Part shown: positions 8,521 to 17,697 of the stretch, piece after piece
How positions within the stretch are numbered: the first letter of the stretch is position 1
Layout of the letters: every line of letters starts with the position of its first letter
NCBI RefSeq assembly: GCF_014779715.1
Contig: NZ_JACXYU010000002.1
Location: forward strand, 372,001 to 436,000
Length of the DNA stretch: 64,000 nt
Direction: 5' to 3'
From: Streptomyces chumphonensis
Lineage (GTDB): Bacteria; Actinomycetota; Actinomycetes; Streptomycetales; Streptomycetaceae
The notes under the pieces: generated by a model
Seen by the model: the letters and a program-made list of their open reading frames with translations, nothing else
What the model was told of the DNA's origin: nothing
Databases searched by the model: none
Program-made: the position numbers and the translations under genes

Positions 8521-8779
8521 GAACGACTCCTTCGTCCGGGCGTGGGTCCGTCCTGCTTCCGGGGGTTTCGCGAGGATGCGACCGTAGATCCCGTTCCGCG
8601 CACTGGCAAGGGCATCTGCGCCCCCTTGGCCCGATCGGAGGGCACGGGCGGGCGACGGCGCGACCGGTGACGGTGCGTCAGCGATGCGGAGCACGGGGTA
8701 GCGGCAGGTTTGGAGCGGGGCGGAGCGAACAGACCCGGAAGCAGCCAACCGTGTTCACCGGATGTCAGGAGGGGCTTCC

Positions 8780-9358
8780 ATGGCCGTCAGCGGAAGCGAG
8801 CGGAGCATACGGGCCGACAGAGGGGAGGACGGCCCGGTCCTGCCGCGCGGCCGCAGCGAGACGGAGGAGGAGCGCGCCGACCGGCGCTGGGTCGAACTGC
8901 TCCAGGAGGTGCGGGTCGCGCAGACGGGCGTGCAGATCCTGCTGGCCTTCCTGCTGAGCATCGTCTTCACCCAGCGCTTCACGGAGTTGGGCGACGTGGA
9001 CGTGGCGATCTTCGTCGTCACCGTCGTGCTGGGCGCCTCGGCCACCGGGGCGCTGATCGCCCCCGTCTCCCTGCACCGCTTCGTGACCGGGCACCGGATG
9101 AAGCCGCAGACCGTGGAGTGGGCGGCGCGACTCACCGTCACCGGACTGTTCCTGCTGCTGTGCACGGTGACCTGCGCGCTGCTGCTGATCCTGCGGGTGG
9201 TCCTCGGCGGCCCGTGGGCGGTCGGCATCGTCGCGGCCGTCTTCAGCTGGTTCGTCCTGTGCTGGTTCGTGCTCCCCGCGTGGGCCCGCAGCCGCCGGCG
9301 GAGCGAGGGCGCCGGCGCCGCACCCCCGGCCGTCGAACAAACGCCCCGACGGCGCTAG
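8780..9358 (+). CDS. DUF6328 family membrane protein
   Basis: The 192-residue product has a charged N-terminus ending in RRWVELLQEVRVAQTGVQILLAFLLSIVFTQRF, the typical DUF6328 opening. Three more helices follow: VAIFVVTVVLGASATGALIAPV, LFLLLCTVTCALLLILRVVL and VGIVAAVFSWFVLCWFVLPAW. ATG 8780 is chosen over 8762 because AGGAGGGG (8767-8774) lies just upstream of it. Function is unknown; such proteins are common in Streptomyces. Confidence 0.8.
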   Translation: MAVSGSERSIRADRGEDGPVLPRGRSETEEERADRRWVELLQEVRVAQTGVQILLAFLLSIVFTQRFTELGDVDVAIFVVTVVLGASATGALIAPVSLHRFVTGHRMKPQTVEWAARLTVTGLFLLLCTVTCALLLILRVVLGGPWAVGIVAAVFSWFVLCWFVLPAWARSRRRSEGAGAAPPAVEQTPRRR

Positions 9359-9369
9359 GCTGCGCGGCC

Positions 9370-10161
9370 ATGGACGACTCCCTGCGCGAACTCGTACTCG
9401 GTGTGGCCGCCACGGGACTCGGCGCCGCGATCGGCTGGTCCTTCCGCGCCTTCCTGTGGCGTCGGGCGCTGCGCCGCAAGCAGCGGTTCTTCGGCCTGCC
9501 CGACCACTCCGAGAGCGTTCTGGTGGTCAACCGCGACCCCGCTGCGGAGGGCGCCGTCGCACGCGGCGACGTCTTCGCGCTGCTGGAGGTGACGTCGCTG
9601 ATCAAGGACTGCGGCGCGCAGCTGCGGGTGCTGACCGCCCACGACGCGCGGCAGGGCTTCGGCGAGCGCACGGAGTTCTGCATCGGCGGGCCCGTCTCCA
9701 ACCCGCGCACGGCCGCGCATCTGGAAGCCCTGCTGCCGGGCGTGCACATCCAGGCGGGCCCCCACCGGGAGCCGGGCCACGGCACCTACACCATCGGCGG
9801 CGAGAGCCACCGGCCGCGCAAGGGGGCCGTGGAGTACGTCCTGCTGGCCCGGCTGGCCCCCGAGGCGGACATGCGCCCGGTCTTCCTCATCTGCGGGCAG
9901 ACCTCGGTCTCCAACCAGGCCGCCGCACGTCATCTCGCCCGGCACCACAAGCGGTTGGCCCGCAAGCACGGCGGCACGGGAACGTTCTGCCTGCTGCTGA
10001 AGGTCGTCAGCTCCGCCGCGTACGGGCCCGACGTCGTCGAGGTCGTCGGCGACGTCACCCGGGCGGCCCTGACGCCCGCCCCCGCGCCCGCCGGGCAGGA
10101 CGGCACGGAGGACGGCGACGTGGCCGAGGGCTCGGCTCAGGACTCGGCCGCCTCGGCGTAG
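9370..10161 (+). CDS. Conserved hypothetical protein with N-terminal anchor
   Basis: I do not recognise the 263-residue product. Residues about 7-28 form one hydrophobic segment, followed by a basic stretch WRRALRRKQRFFGL, so it is probably membrane-anchored with the bulk in the cytosol. The rest looks like a mixed alpha/beta domain: SESVLVVNRDPAAEGAVARGDVFALLEV, FCIGGPVSNPRTAAHLEALLPG and VFLICGQTSVSNQAAARHLARHH. It starts 11 bases after the DUF6328 gene, so the two may be co-transcribed. Its last 25 bases overlap the convergent DUF6278 gene. Confidence 0.7.
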   Translation: MDDSLRELVLGVAATGLGAAIGWSFRAFLWRRALRRKQRFFGLPDHSESVLVVNRDPAAEGAVARGDVFALLEVTSLIKDCGAQLRVLTAHDARQGFGERTEFCIGGPVSNPRTAAHLEALLPGVHIQAGPHREPGHGTYTIGGESHRPRKGAVEYVLLARLAPEADMRPVFLICGQTSVSNQAAARHLARHHKRLARKHGGTGTFCLLLKVVSSAAYGPDVVEVVGDVTRAALTPAPAPAGQDGTEDGDVAEGSAQDSAASA

Positions 10162-10577
10162 ACCTGGGAGAGCTCGGGGGTGCCGCCGCTGGCCCAGGCG
10201 TGCCCGATGCCGACGACGTCGACCTCCCGCCCCGAGTCGAGCCGCACGACCGGCTGGCCGTTCGGCCACACCCGCCACCGCGCACCGGTCACCCGGCGGA
10301 CGATGACCGTACCCAGATAGAGCCCCGCGTCGTTACCCAGCCAGGTCATGGTTTCCGGGTCGTCACGCCAGCGCGGGAGCAGTTGGTCGAGCGCTTCCAG
10401 GGACGCCGGGCTGTCGTCCAGGCGGACGCCGCTGTCCGCCGCCTGGCCGCGCAGCAGGTCGGCCTCGGCCAGCAGTTCGGCCATTCCCTCGGGATCGCGT
10501 TCGCCGCCTCCGAACACGGCGACGCCGCGCGCCATGCCGTGCCGCTTGCGCCAGCTGTCCAGGAAGGGGATGTTCAT
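10137..10577 (-). CDS. DUF6278 family protein
   Basis: The 146-residue soluble protein starts MNIPFLDSWRKRHGMARGVAVFGGGERDPEGM. Its C-terminal half, TWLGNDAGLYLGTVIVRRVTGARWRVWPNGQPVVRL, reads like a small beta-rich domain. Length and sequence fit DUF6278, a Streptomyces family without known function. Its start codon shares bases with the ATG at 10576 proposed for the divergent SGNH hydrolase, so each promoter would lie inside the other gene. Confidence 0.65.
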   Translation of the reverse strand: MNIPFLDSWRKRHGMARGVAVFGGGERDPEGMAELLAEADLLRGQAADSGVRLDDSPASLEALDQLLPRWRDDPETMTWLGNDAGLYLGTVIVRRVTGARWRVWPNGQPVVRLDSGREVDVVGIGHAWASGGTPELSQVYAEAAES

Positions 10578-12591
10578 GCGCTTAAGGGTCGCACCCGGCG
10601 TCGCCATGACACCACCGGCACGCGGCGGCCCCGGGGTGGTCGCCGCCCTCGTCTGCTGCCTGACGTTGACCGGCTCGGGCCTCACCACCGCGACGGCGGG
10701 CGCCGAGCCGCCCCCGGCGCGTGAACTGCGGGAGCACTTCGACAACCGGGGCATCAGCGACGACCGCGCTCCGGGAGCCGCCGACCTCGACGGGGCGGGC
10801 AACTCCTTCTCGGCGCAGGACCTCTCCGCCGCCGGGTGGACGCCCGGCGCCCCGCTCGACCTCGGCGGCGCCCGGCTGACGGCGCCCCGTCCCGGCACCC
10901 CCGGCACCCCCGACAATGTCGTGGCCGACGGCCAGTGGGTGCGGCTGGACGGGGCGGGGGACGCCCTGTCCCTCCTCGTGGCGGCCACCTCACCGCACGG
11001 CCCCGGCGCGGAGCTGCGCCTCCCCGGCACCGTCCGGTACGCCGACGGCTCCCGTTCGGACCACGTCCTGTCCGCCGGTGACTGGCGCGGCGGCCCGGCC
11101 TCCGTCGCGGCGGTCGCGCTGCCGCACCGCAACACGGCCACCGGCTCCCGCGCCGAGACCGTGCGGCTGTACGCCGTCACGGTCCCACTGCGCGGCGATC
11201 GCCCGGCCGTCGCCGTGCGGCTGCCCGACGACCCCGGGCCCGACGCGGACCTGCACGTCTTCGACCTGGCCCTCCAGCGGGCGGCGCGGGGCTGGACGGG
11301 CACCTGGGCGGCGAGCACGTCCGGCTACACGGCGGTGGGCCCCTGGACGGACCGGACCCTGCGGCTCGTCGTCCCCGCCAGCACGGGCGGCACACGGGTG
11401 CGCGTCCGGCTCGCCAACACCTTCGGCGCGCTCCCGGTGGACGTCGGGGCGGTCTCCGTCGCGGTACGCGGAGCGGGGGCGGCACCGCGCGAGCGCCCGG
11501 TGCCGCTGCGGTTCGGCGGCCGTGCCGGCGTGCGCCTGCCCGCCGGCGGACAGGCCGTCAGCGACCCGGTGGACCTGCCGGTACCCCCGACGTCGTCCCT
11601 GCTCGTCAGCCTCCACCTGCCGGGCACCGTCGCAGCGGCACCCGTGCACGCCAAGGCCCTGCAACGCTCCTACACCTCCGCCGACGGCGCCGGCGACCTC
11701 ACGCTCGGGGCGGACGGCACGGGGTTCCGGACCGGGCCCACCACCTGGCCGTTCCTCACCGGGGTGGACGTGCGCGGCGGGCCCGGCGCGGTGGTCACCC
11801 TCGGGGACTCCATCACCGACGGCACCGGCTCCACCCCCGGTACCGACCGGCGCTGGCCGAACGTGCTGGCCCGGCGGCTGGCGGCGGCCCGCGACGTGCC
11901 CGCGTACGGCGTGCTCAACCACGGCATCTCCGCCAACCGCGTCGTCACCGACCGCTACGACGGGGACGGGATCAGCTCCGACACCGGCGGGGTCAGCGCC
12001 CAGCACCGGCTGGACCGCGACGTGCTGCACCAGCCGGGCGTGCGCACGGTCGTCGTCTTCGAGGGCATCAACGACCTGCGCCACGGGACGTCGGCGGCGG
12101 ACCTCCTGACCGGGCTGCGCGCCGTCGCCGACCGGGCGCGGGCCCGGGGGCTGCGGGTGCTGGTCGCCACCCTCACGCCCTGTGGCGGCTGGCCGGACTG
12201 CACACCGGCCGTGGAACGGGCCCGCCAGGAGGTCAACGCCGCACTGCGCGCGGATCGCGGCACGTTCGACGCCGTGCTGGACTTCGACGCCGTCCTGCGC
12301 GACCCGGACGCGCCCGAGCGGCTGCTGCCCGCCTACGACAGCGGCGACCACCTCCACCCCGGCGACGCGGGCCTGCGCGCCCTCGGCGAGTCGGTCGACC
12401 TGTCCCTGCTGCCACCGCGCGCGGCCGACCGCCGGGCGCCCTCGCGGACGGCTCCCCCGGACGCGGCGGACTACGCGGCGGGGTCCAGGTCGACGACGAC
12501 GGGGGCGTGGTCGGAGGGGCCCTTGCCCTTGCGCGCCTCGCGGTCCACCCAGGCGTCCGTCACGGCCGACCGGAAGGGCGCGTTGCCGTAG
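10576..12591 (+). CDS. Secreted SGNH/GDSL hydrolase
   Basis: The 671-residue product is a predicted exported esterase/lipase-like enzyme. The N-terminus GVVAALVCCLTLTGSGLTTATAGAEPP looks like a signal peptide with an AxA-type cleavage site. The C-terminal half carries the SGNH blocks: VVTLGDSITDG (Ser nucleophile), VLNHGISANRV (Gly), VVVFEGINDLRHG (Asn) and DHLHPGDAG (Asp/His). The N-terminal half has a beta-rich domain including GYTAVGPWTDRTLRLVVPAS. ATG 10576 follows AGGAAGGGG at 6 bases; ATG 10606 also gives a signal peptide but has no such site. The last 40 codons lie antisense in the exonuclease gene. Confidence 0.82.
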   Translation: MRLRVAPGVAMTPPARGGPGVVAALVCCLTLTGSGLTTATAGAEPPPARELREHFDNRGISDDRAPGAADLDGAGNSFSAQDLSAAGWTPGAPLDLGGARLTAPRPGTPGTPDNVVADGQWVRLDGAGDALSLLVAATSPHGPGAELRLPGTVRYADGSRSDHVLSAGDWRGGPASVAAVALPHRNTATGSRAETVRLYAVTVPLRGDRPAVAVRLPDDPGPDADLHVFDLALQRAARGWTGTWAASTSGYTAVGPWTDRTLRLVVPASTGGTRVRVRLANTFGALPVDVGAVSVAVRGAGAAPRERPVPLRFGGRAGVRLPAGGQAVSDPVDLPVPPTSSLLVSLHLPGTVAAAPVHAKALQRSYTSADGAGDLTLGADGTGFRTGPTTWPFLTGVDVRGGPGAVVTLGDSITDGTGSTPGTDRRWPNVLARRLAAARDVPAYGVLNHGISANRVVTDRYDGDGISSDTGGVSAQHRLDRDVLHQPGVRTVVVFEGINDLRHGTSAADLLTGLRAVADRARARGLRVLVATLTPCGGWPDCTPAVERARQEVNAALRADRGTFDAVLDFDAVLRDPDAPERLLPAYDSGDHLHPGDAGLRALGESVDLSLLPPRAADRRAPSRTAPPDAADYAAGSRSTTTGAWSEGPLPLRASRSTQASVTADRKGALP

Positions 12592-13262
12592 ACGAGGTCG
12601 ATCCGCATGCCGCGGTTCTTGGGGAAGCAGAGCTGCCGGTAGTCCCAGTACGTGAACGGCACGTCGTACTTCAGCGGGCGCGGGTGGACGTCGTCGAGCC
12701 CGGTGGCGCGCAGGGCGGCGAGCGCGGCCCGCTCGGCCTCGGTGACGTGGGTGGCGCCCTCGAACTGGGCGATGTCCCATACGTCCTCGTCGGTCGGGGC
12801 GATGTTGAAGTCGCCCAGGACCGCGAACGGCCGCTCGCCGCCCGCCTCCTGCCCGGCGGCCTCCCGCAGCGCCTCCAGCCAGCGCAGCTTGTAGGCGTAG
12901 TGCGGGTGGGAGACCTCGCGGCCGTTGGGCACGTAGACCGACCACACCCGCACCCCGCCGCACAGGGCGGACACCGCGCGCGGCTCCTGCTTGCCCTCGA
13001 ACTCCGGGCCGCCCGGCAGCCCGATCACCGGCTCCTCGACGCCGACGCGGGAGAGGACCGCCACGCCGTTCCACCGCCCGTCCGCGTGGACGGCCGCCTC
13101 GTAGCCCAGATCGCGCAGCGCCTCGGCGGGGAACTGCTCCGCCGTGCACTTGAGCTCCTGCAGGCACAGGACGTCGGGCGCGGTGGCCTCCAGCCAGGCC
13201 GAGAGCCGCTCGATGCGGGTGTTGATCCCGTTGATGTTCCAGGTGGCGATGCGCGTAGCCAT
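12471..13262 (-). CDS. xth: Exodeoxyribonuclease III
   Basis: This 263-residue DNA repair nuclease removes 3' blocks and cuts at abasic sites. All catalytic blocks of the exonuclease III family are present: ATWNINGINTRI, LCLQELK (metal-binding Glu), YVPNGREV, VLGDFNIAP (Asp/Asn), and C-terminal GPSDHAPVVVDL (Asp/His). The ATG at 13262 starts MATRIATWN, the normal beginning; upstream ATG 13286 adds eight residues with no support. Its 3' end is overlapped by 121 bases of the SGNH hydrolase on the other strand. Confidence 0.93.
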   Translation of the reverse strand: MATRIATWNINGINTRIERLSAWLEATAPDVLCLQELKCTAEQFPAEALRDLGYEAAVHADGRWNGVAVLSRVGVEEPVIGLPGGPEFEGKQEPRAVSALCGGVRVWSVYVPNGREVSHPHYAYKLRWLEALREAAGQEAGGERPFAVLGDFNIAPTDEDVWDIAQFEGATHVTEAERAALAALRATGLDDVHPRPLKYDVPFTYWDYRQLCFPKNRGMRIDLVYGNAPFRSAVTDAWVDREARKGKGPSDHAPVVVDLDPAA

Positions 13263-13295
13263 GGTGCTCAACCTACCCGCCGCCACCGACAGCGC

Positions 13296-13994
13296 TCACA
13301 CCCGCGCGGCCTCCCCCGGCGCCAGCCGGACGTGCTCGGCCCCGCCGAGACCGGGCCCGGCCGGGCCGAGCATGCGCCCGTACACGGCGAGGCCCGGATC
13401 GGCCAGCAGCCCGTCGTGCACGTCGAACGCGCGGTGCGGGGCGACCTCCCGGACGTAGTCGACGATCTCGGAGAACTTGCTCCACGGCGCGTGCAGCGGC
13501 AGCAGCAGGGTCCCGACGGGACGGCCGGGCACGGTCAACGCGTCCCCGGGGTGGAAGACGGTCTCCTCTCCGGCGGTGGCTTCCTCCCGGGCGGTGCCCT
13601 CCGCCGCCCCCGAGGCGCCGTGCACCAGGTAGCCGACGTTCGTGACGCGCGGGATGTCGGGGTGGATGACGGCGTGCAGCCGGCCGTGCACCTCGACCTC
13701 GAAACCGGCGGCCTCGAAGGTGTCCCCGTGCCCGACGGTGTGCACGCGGCCGGGGAAGGCCGCCGAGAGCCGCTCCGCGACGGCGGCGAGCGTCCAGATC
13801 CGGGCCGCCGGGTTGGCCTCCAGCGCCGTCCGCAGCCGGCCCTCGTCGAAGTGGTCGGGGTGCTCGTGGGTGACGAGGACGGCGTCCGCGCCGCGTGCGG
13901 CCTCGGGCTCGCTGAAGCCGCCCGGGTCGATGACGAGCGTCCGCCCGTCGCGTTCCAGCCGTACCGAGGCGTGTCCTTGTTTGGTCAGCTTCAT
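13296..13994 (-). CDS. Metallo-beta-lactamase-fold hydrolase (UlaG-like)
   Basis: The 232-residue product begins MKLTKQGHASVRLERDGRTLVIDPGGF and carries VTHEHPDHFD at residues 41-50, the HxHxDH metal motif. Further ligands are probably in RLHAVIHPD and FHPGDAL. This form resembles the UlaG/YtkL-like metal-dependent hydrolases, which act on lactones or phosphoesters; the substrate is not evident. It ends 33 bases upstream of the exonuclease start and may be in the same transcript. Confidence 0.85.
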   Translation of the reverse strand: MKLTKQGHASVRLERDGRTLVIDPGGFSEPEAARGADAVLVTHEHPDHFDEGRLRTALEANPAARIWTLAAVAERLSAAFPGRVHTVGHGDTFEAAGFEVEVHGRLHAVIHPDIPRVTNVGYLVHGASGAAEGTAREEATAGEETVFHPGDALTVPGRPVGTLLLPLHAPWSKFSEIVDYVREVAPHRAFDVHDGLLADPGLAVYGRMLGPAGPGLGGAEHVRLAPGEAARV

Positions 13995-14031
13995 GGTTCG
14001 CCATTGTGCTACCGGCGGACCGGACGGGCCG

Positions 14032-14658
14032 TCAGAACGTGGCGGTGGAGACCACGTGGACTTGCGGGCGCTCGGGGCGGGTCCGGTCGACGGTGACGGC
14101 GACCGCCGGGCGGGTGCCGGGCAGGTCCACGGTGAGGCCCGCGTAGTCGCGCCCCGGCTCGTCCAGCCGCCAGCCGACCTCCTCGGCCTGCTCCCGCGAG
14201 ACGGCGTCGGCGCCCGGCCGGAGCGCGGCGGGCGTCGTGCCCAGCTCGCCGAGGAACCACTCCAGATCCTCGGGAGAGGTGCGGAACTGCACGTAGAGGC
14301 TGCTGGTCTCCCAGGCGTTCTTCTCGTAGTAGCCCACGTAGGTCGACCCCCGGGGGATGCGCACCTCGAAGACGCGCCGGGTCACCTTGCGCGGCCAGCG
14401 CCACTCCAGCCCGGTGGCGGAGGCCACCGCCTGCTTGTCCTTGCCACTGTCCCGGCTCTGGTAGGCCGAAAGGGTGAGGTAGCCCGCCGGGACGGCGATG
14501 AGCAGCGCCACCACGACGGCGACCCGCCAGCGGCGGTGCGGACGGACCGGCGCGCCGGGGCCCGCTCCGGCCGGGCCGGCCGCGGGCGGGTCGGCGGCGG
14601 CCGGGTCGTGTGCGTCCGGCTCCTCCGGGCGGTCCTCGGACCGGTTCGCGGGGCTCAC
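14032..14658 (-). CDS. Single-pass membrane protein, unrecognised
   Basis: The 208-residue protein has a Pro/Ala-rich cytosolic N-terminus, one helix (RVAVVVALLIAVPAGYLTLSAY, about residues 45-66) and an outward domain of about 140 residues. It contains GSTYVGYYEKNAWETSSLYVQFRTSPEDLEWFLGEL and ends in predicted beta strands. No family was recognised. GTG 14658 is preceded by GGGAGGTGA and overlaps the ROK gene stop by GTGA, so it is translated with the sugar transporter operon, although nothing in it suggests sugar metabolism. Confidence 0.65.
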   Translation of the reverse strand: MSPANRSEDRPEEPDAHDPAAADPPAAGPAGAGPGAPVRPHRRWRVAVVVALLIAVPAGYLTLSAYQSRDSGKDKQAVASATGLEWRWPRKVTRRVFEVRIPRGSTYVGYYEKNAWETSSLYVQFRTSPEDLEWFLGELGTTPAALRPGADAVSREQAEEVGWRLDEPGRDYAGLTVDLPGTRPAVAVTVDRTRPERPQVHVVSTATF

Positions 14659-15830
14659 CGGCTCACCTCCCGGTTGCGCGGGGTGAGCCCCAGCTGGGCG
14701 GCGGCCCGCTCGTACCGCTCGTAGCGCTCCAGCCGGCGGCGGGTGGCCCGCCGGAAGCGGCGGGCCACCAGCCGGGCGAGGTCGGCGGCGCCGACCAGCC
14801 CCGCCTCCGGCCCGAGCTCGGCCCGGACGATCCGTGCCTCGGGCCGGTAGCCGCGCCCGGTGAGGTGACGGTGGAACGCGTCGCGCGCCGGATCGATCAG
14901 CAGGTCGTCGGCCGCGCTGACGCCGCCGCCGATGACGAAGCAGGAGGGGTCGAGCGCGGCGGCGAGGTTGGCGAGGCCGATGCCGAGCCAGCGGCCGATG
15001 TCGTGGAACAGCTCCACGCACATCGCGTCCCCCTCGCGGGCGAGGTCGGTGATGAGCGGTCCGGTGATGTCGCCGATCTGCCCGCCGACGCGGTCGATGA
15101 TGTTGTGGGCGACCGGGGAGTCGGCCGCCGCGAGCTCGCGGGCCTCGCGGACCAGGGCGTTGCCGGAGCTGTACTGCTCCCAGCAGCCGCGGTTGCCGCA
15201 GGGGCAGCGGTGCCCGGCGGGCACGACCTGCATGTGCCCGAACTCCCCCGCCACCCCGTACTTGCCGCGCTTGACGCGGCCGTCCTCCAGTATGGCGCCG
15301 CCGATCCCCGTCCCGAGGGTGATCATGACGAGGTGGTCCTCGTCCCGGCCCGCCCCGAAGCGCCACTCGCCCCAGGCGGCGGTGTTGGCGTCGTTGTCCA
15401 CCATGACGGGCACGGCCAGCCGGGCTTGGAGCGCCTCGCGCAGGGGCTCGTCGCGCCAGGCCAGGTGCGGGGCGAAGAGCACCCGGGAGCGGTCGGCGTC
15501 CACCCAGCCGGCGGCGCCGATGCCCACGGCGTGCACGTCGTGCCGGTCGGAGAGGTCGAGCACCAGCTCGGTGATCACGTCCTCGACGACCTGGGGGCTC
15601 TTGGACTTGTCGGGCGTCTCCGTGCGGACCTTCTCCAGGATGGTGCCCTCGGCGTCCACCACGCCCGCCATGACCTTCGTGCCGCCGATGTCGATGCCGA
15701 CGGTGGGCACCCGGGGCGCGGAGAGGTGCGACCGCCGCTCCCGCACCCCCGCCGTGCCCCGCGTGGCGACGGTGCGCAGGACGGTGGCCCGCGTCGAGCC
15801 GTGGGCGGTGCGGTCACGGTACGTACTCAT
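14655..15830 (-). CDS. ROK-family sugar kinase (glucokinase-like)
   Basis: The 391-residue enzyme probably phosphorylates the sugar brought in by the linked ABC transporter. VGIDIGGTKVMAGVVDAEG is the ATP phosphate motif, VDNDANTAAWGEW holds the catalytic Asp region, ITLGTGIGGAI follows, and CPCGNRGCWEQ is the ROK zinc motif. There is no N-terminal winged helix of full repressor length, only about 40 extra residues, so it is read as a kinase rather than a NagC/XylR-type repressor. Its ATG shares one base with the stop of the ATPase gene. Sugar identity is unknown. Confidence 0.88.
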   Translation of the reverse strand: MSTYRDRTAHGSTRATVLRTVATRGTAGVRERRSHLSAPRVPTVGIDIGGTKVMAGVVDAEGTILEKVRTETPDKSKSPQVVEDVITELVLDLSDRHDVHAVGIGAAGWVDADRSRVLFAPHLAWRDEPLREALQARLAVPVMVDNDANTAAWGEWRFGAGRDEDHLVMITLGTGIGGAILEDGRVKRGKYGVAGEFGHMQVVPAGHRCPCGNRGCWEQYSSGNALVREARELAAADSPVAHNIIDRVGGQIGDITGPLITDLAREGDAMCVELFHDIGRWLGIGLANLAAALDPSCFVIGGGVSAADDLLIDPARDAFHRHLTGRGYRPEARIVRAELGPEAGLVGAADLARLVARRFRRATRRRLERYERYERAAAQLGLTPRNREVSR

Positions 15831-16669
15831 CAGCTCGATTGTGCCTCACCCCTGGGGTCGTGGCGGAGCTCGTGGCGAAGCTCGTCCAGCTCGGAGCCGC
15901 CGGCCATCTGCCGGGTCAGCTCGTCCAGGCCGATCTCGTCGGCGGCGTACGAACCGGCCATCGCTCCCCGCTGGAGGAGCACGAAACGGCCCCCGACGAG
16001 GTACGCGTGGTGCGGGTTGTGCGTGATCAGGATGACACCGAGGCCCTCGTCCCGCGCCGCGGCGACGTACTTCAGCACGGTGCCGGACTGCTTGACGCCG
16101 AGCGCGGCCGTCGGCTCGTCCAGCACGAGGACGCGGGCCCCGAAGTGGACGGCCCGGGCGATGGCGACGCACTGCCGCTCGCCGCCCGAGAGCGTGCCGA
16201 TCGGCTGGTCGACGTCCCGCAGGTCGATGCCCATGCGGCGCAGGGCGTCGCGGGTCGCGGCCCGCATGGCCCTCACGTCCAGGCGGCGGAACGGGCCGCG
16301 GCCGGTGTGCGGCTCGGAGCCCAGGAAGAAGTTGCGCCACACCGGCATGAGCGGCACGACGGCGAGGTCCTGGTAGACGGTGGCGATCCCGGCGTCCAGC
16401 GCCTCGCGGGGCGAGCCGAGCCGCACCTCCCGCCCGTCGATGCGGTAGCGACCGCCGTCGTGCCGGTGCAGCCCGGAGACGATCTTGATGAGGGTGGACT
16501 TCCCGGCGCCGTTGTCGCCCAGGACGCACGTCACGCTACCGGGTTCCACCGTGAGGGAGACGCCGTGCAGGGCGCGGACGTTCCCGTAGGACTTGGCCAC
16601 CTCCTCCAGCGCGAGGAGCGGTGCGTCGGCGGAGGGCACGGCGACGGCCCCGGTCTCGGCGGACGTCAT
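15830..16669 (-). CDS. Sugar ABC transporter ATP-binding protein
   Basis: The 279-residue ATPase has one nucleotide-binding domain: [18 protein letters not shown] (Walker A), [18 protein letters not shown] (signature), [13 protein letters not shown] (Walker B) and [14 protein letters not shown] (switch His). Ribose-type transporters often have two fused ATPase domains; here only one is present, as in FrcA-like systems. Its ATG overlaps the permease stop (ATGA). It acts with the adjacent permease and binding lipoprotein. Confidence 0.9.
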   Translation of the reverse strand: MTSAETGAVAVPSADAPLLALEEVAKSYGNVRALHGVSLTVEPGSVTCVLGDNGAGKSTLIKIVSGLHRHDGGRYRIDGREVRLGSPREALDAGIATVYQDLAVVPLMPVWRNFFLGSEPHTGRGPFRRLDVRAMRAATRDALRRMGIDLRDVDQPIGTLSGGERQCVAIARAVHFGARVLVLDEPTAALGVKQSGTVLKYVAAARDEGLGVILITHNPHHAYLVGGRFVLLQRGAMAGSYAADEIGLDELTRQMAGGSELDELRHELRHDPRGEAQSS

Positions 16670-17697
16670 GCGGTGGCCTCCGAACGGCGGCGGATCCAGG
16701 CGTTGAGCAGCGTGGCGAGCAGGAGCATCGCGCCGAGGAAGAACGTGAACCAGTTCGGATCCCACTGCGCGTAGACGATGCCCTTGCTCGTCATGCCGAA
16801 GATCAGCGCGCCGACGGCGGCGCCGACCGCCGAGCCGTAGCCGCCGGTGAGCAGGCACCCCCCGATGACGGCGGCGGCGATGTAGATCAGCTCGTTGCCG
16901 ACGCCCTCCCCGGACTGGACGACGCCGTAGGTGAACAGCAGGTGCTGCCCCAGGATCCAGGCGCACAGCGCCACCCCGAGGTACAGGCCGATCTTCGTGC
17001 GGGCGACGGGGACGCCGACGGCGCGCGCGGCCTCGGCGTCGCCCCCCACCGCGAAGATCCAGTTGCCGGCCCGGGTGCGCAGCAGCACCCAGGTGGCCAG
17101 GGCCGTCAGCCCGAGCCACCACAGGACGGTGACGCGCAGGCGGACGTCGTCGCCGAAGGTGAGCTGCGAGGCGAACAGGGCGCCGGCGCTCCCGTACCCC
17201 TCCATGTCGGCGATCGAGGGGGTGGAGACGGTCCCGGAGATCAGCTTCGTGGCGCCCAGGTTCAGCCCGGTGAGCATGAGGAAGGTGCCCAGCGTGATGA
17301 TGAAGCTGGGCAGGCCGGTGCGGGTCAGCATCCAGCCGTTGAAGAGGCCGACGCCGAGGGTGGCCAGCAGGGACACCCCGACGCCGACCCACACGTTGGC
17401 CGTCAGCTGGTAGCTGACCATCGAGGAGACCAGCGCCGAGGTGGTGACCATCACCCCGGTGGACAGGTCGAACTCGCCGCCGATCATGAGCAGCGCGACC
17501 GGGACGGCCATGATCCCGATCGTGGACGCCGCGTACACGACCGTGGAGAGCCCGGCCGGGCGCAGGAAGCTGTCGGCGACCACCGCGAAGAAGACGAGGA
17601 CGGCGACCGCGCCGACGACCGAACCCAGCTCCGGTCGGGCGAACAGGGCGTGCCCCGGCCTCCGGCGGACGGCGGCCTCGGTGGCGGCGGCCGTCAT
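16666..17697 (-). CDS. Ribose/fructose-type sugar ABC transporter permease
   Basis: This 343-residue membrane protein has about ten helices. [22 protein letters not shown] is the conserved motif of RbsC/FrcB-type permeases (normally IGGxDLSVGS), and [18 protein letters not shown] is the second hallmark. Single-permease organisation suggests a homodimer. It is coupled by ATGA overlaps to the binding protein upstream and the ATPase downstream. Confidence 0.9.
   Translation of the reverse strand: MTAAATEAAVRRRPGHALFARPELGSVVGAVAVLVFFAVVADSFLRPAGLSTVVYAASTIGIMAVPVALLMIGGEFDLSTGVMVTTSALVSSMVSYQLTANVWVGVGVSLLATLGVGLFNGWMLTRTGLPSFIITLGTFLMLTGLNLGATKLISGTVSTPSIADMEGYGSAGALFASQLTFGDDVRLRVTVLWWLGLTALATWVLLRTRAGNWIFAVGGDAEAARAVGVPVARTKIGLYLGVALCAWILGQHLLFTYGVVQSGEGVGNELIYIAAAVIGGCLLTGGYGSAVGAAVGALIFGMTSKGIVYAQWDPNWFTFFLGAMLLLATLLNAWIRRRSEATA

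Noticed and set aside
10348..10575. Extended N-terminus of the SGNH hydrolase
   Set aside because: It would cover DUF6278 coding sequence and place the signal peptide about 80 residues inside the protein.
14655..15830. ROK protein as a NagC-type repressor
   Set aside because: The N-terminus lacks a winged-helix domain; only the kinase domain with the zinc motif is present.
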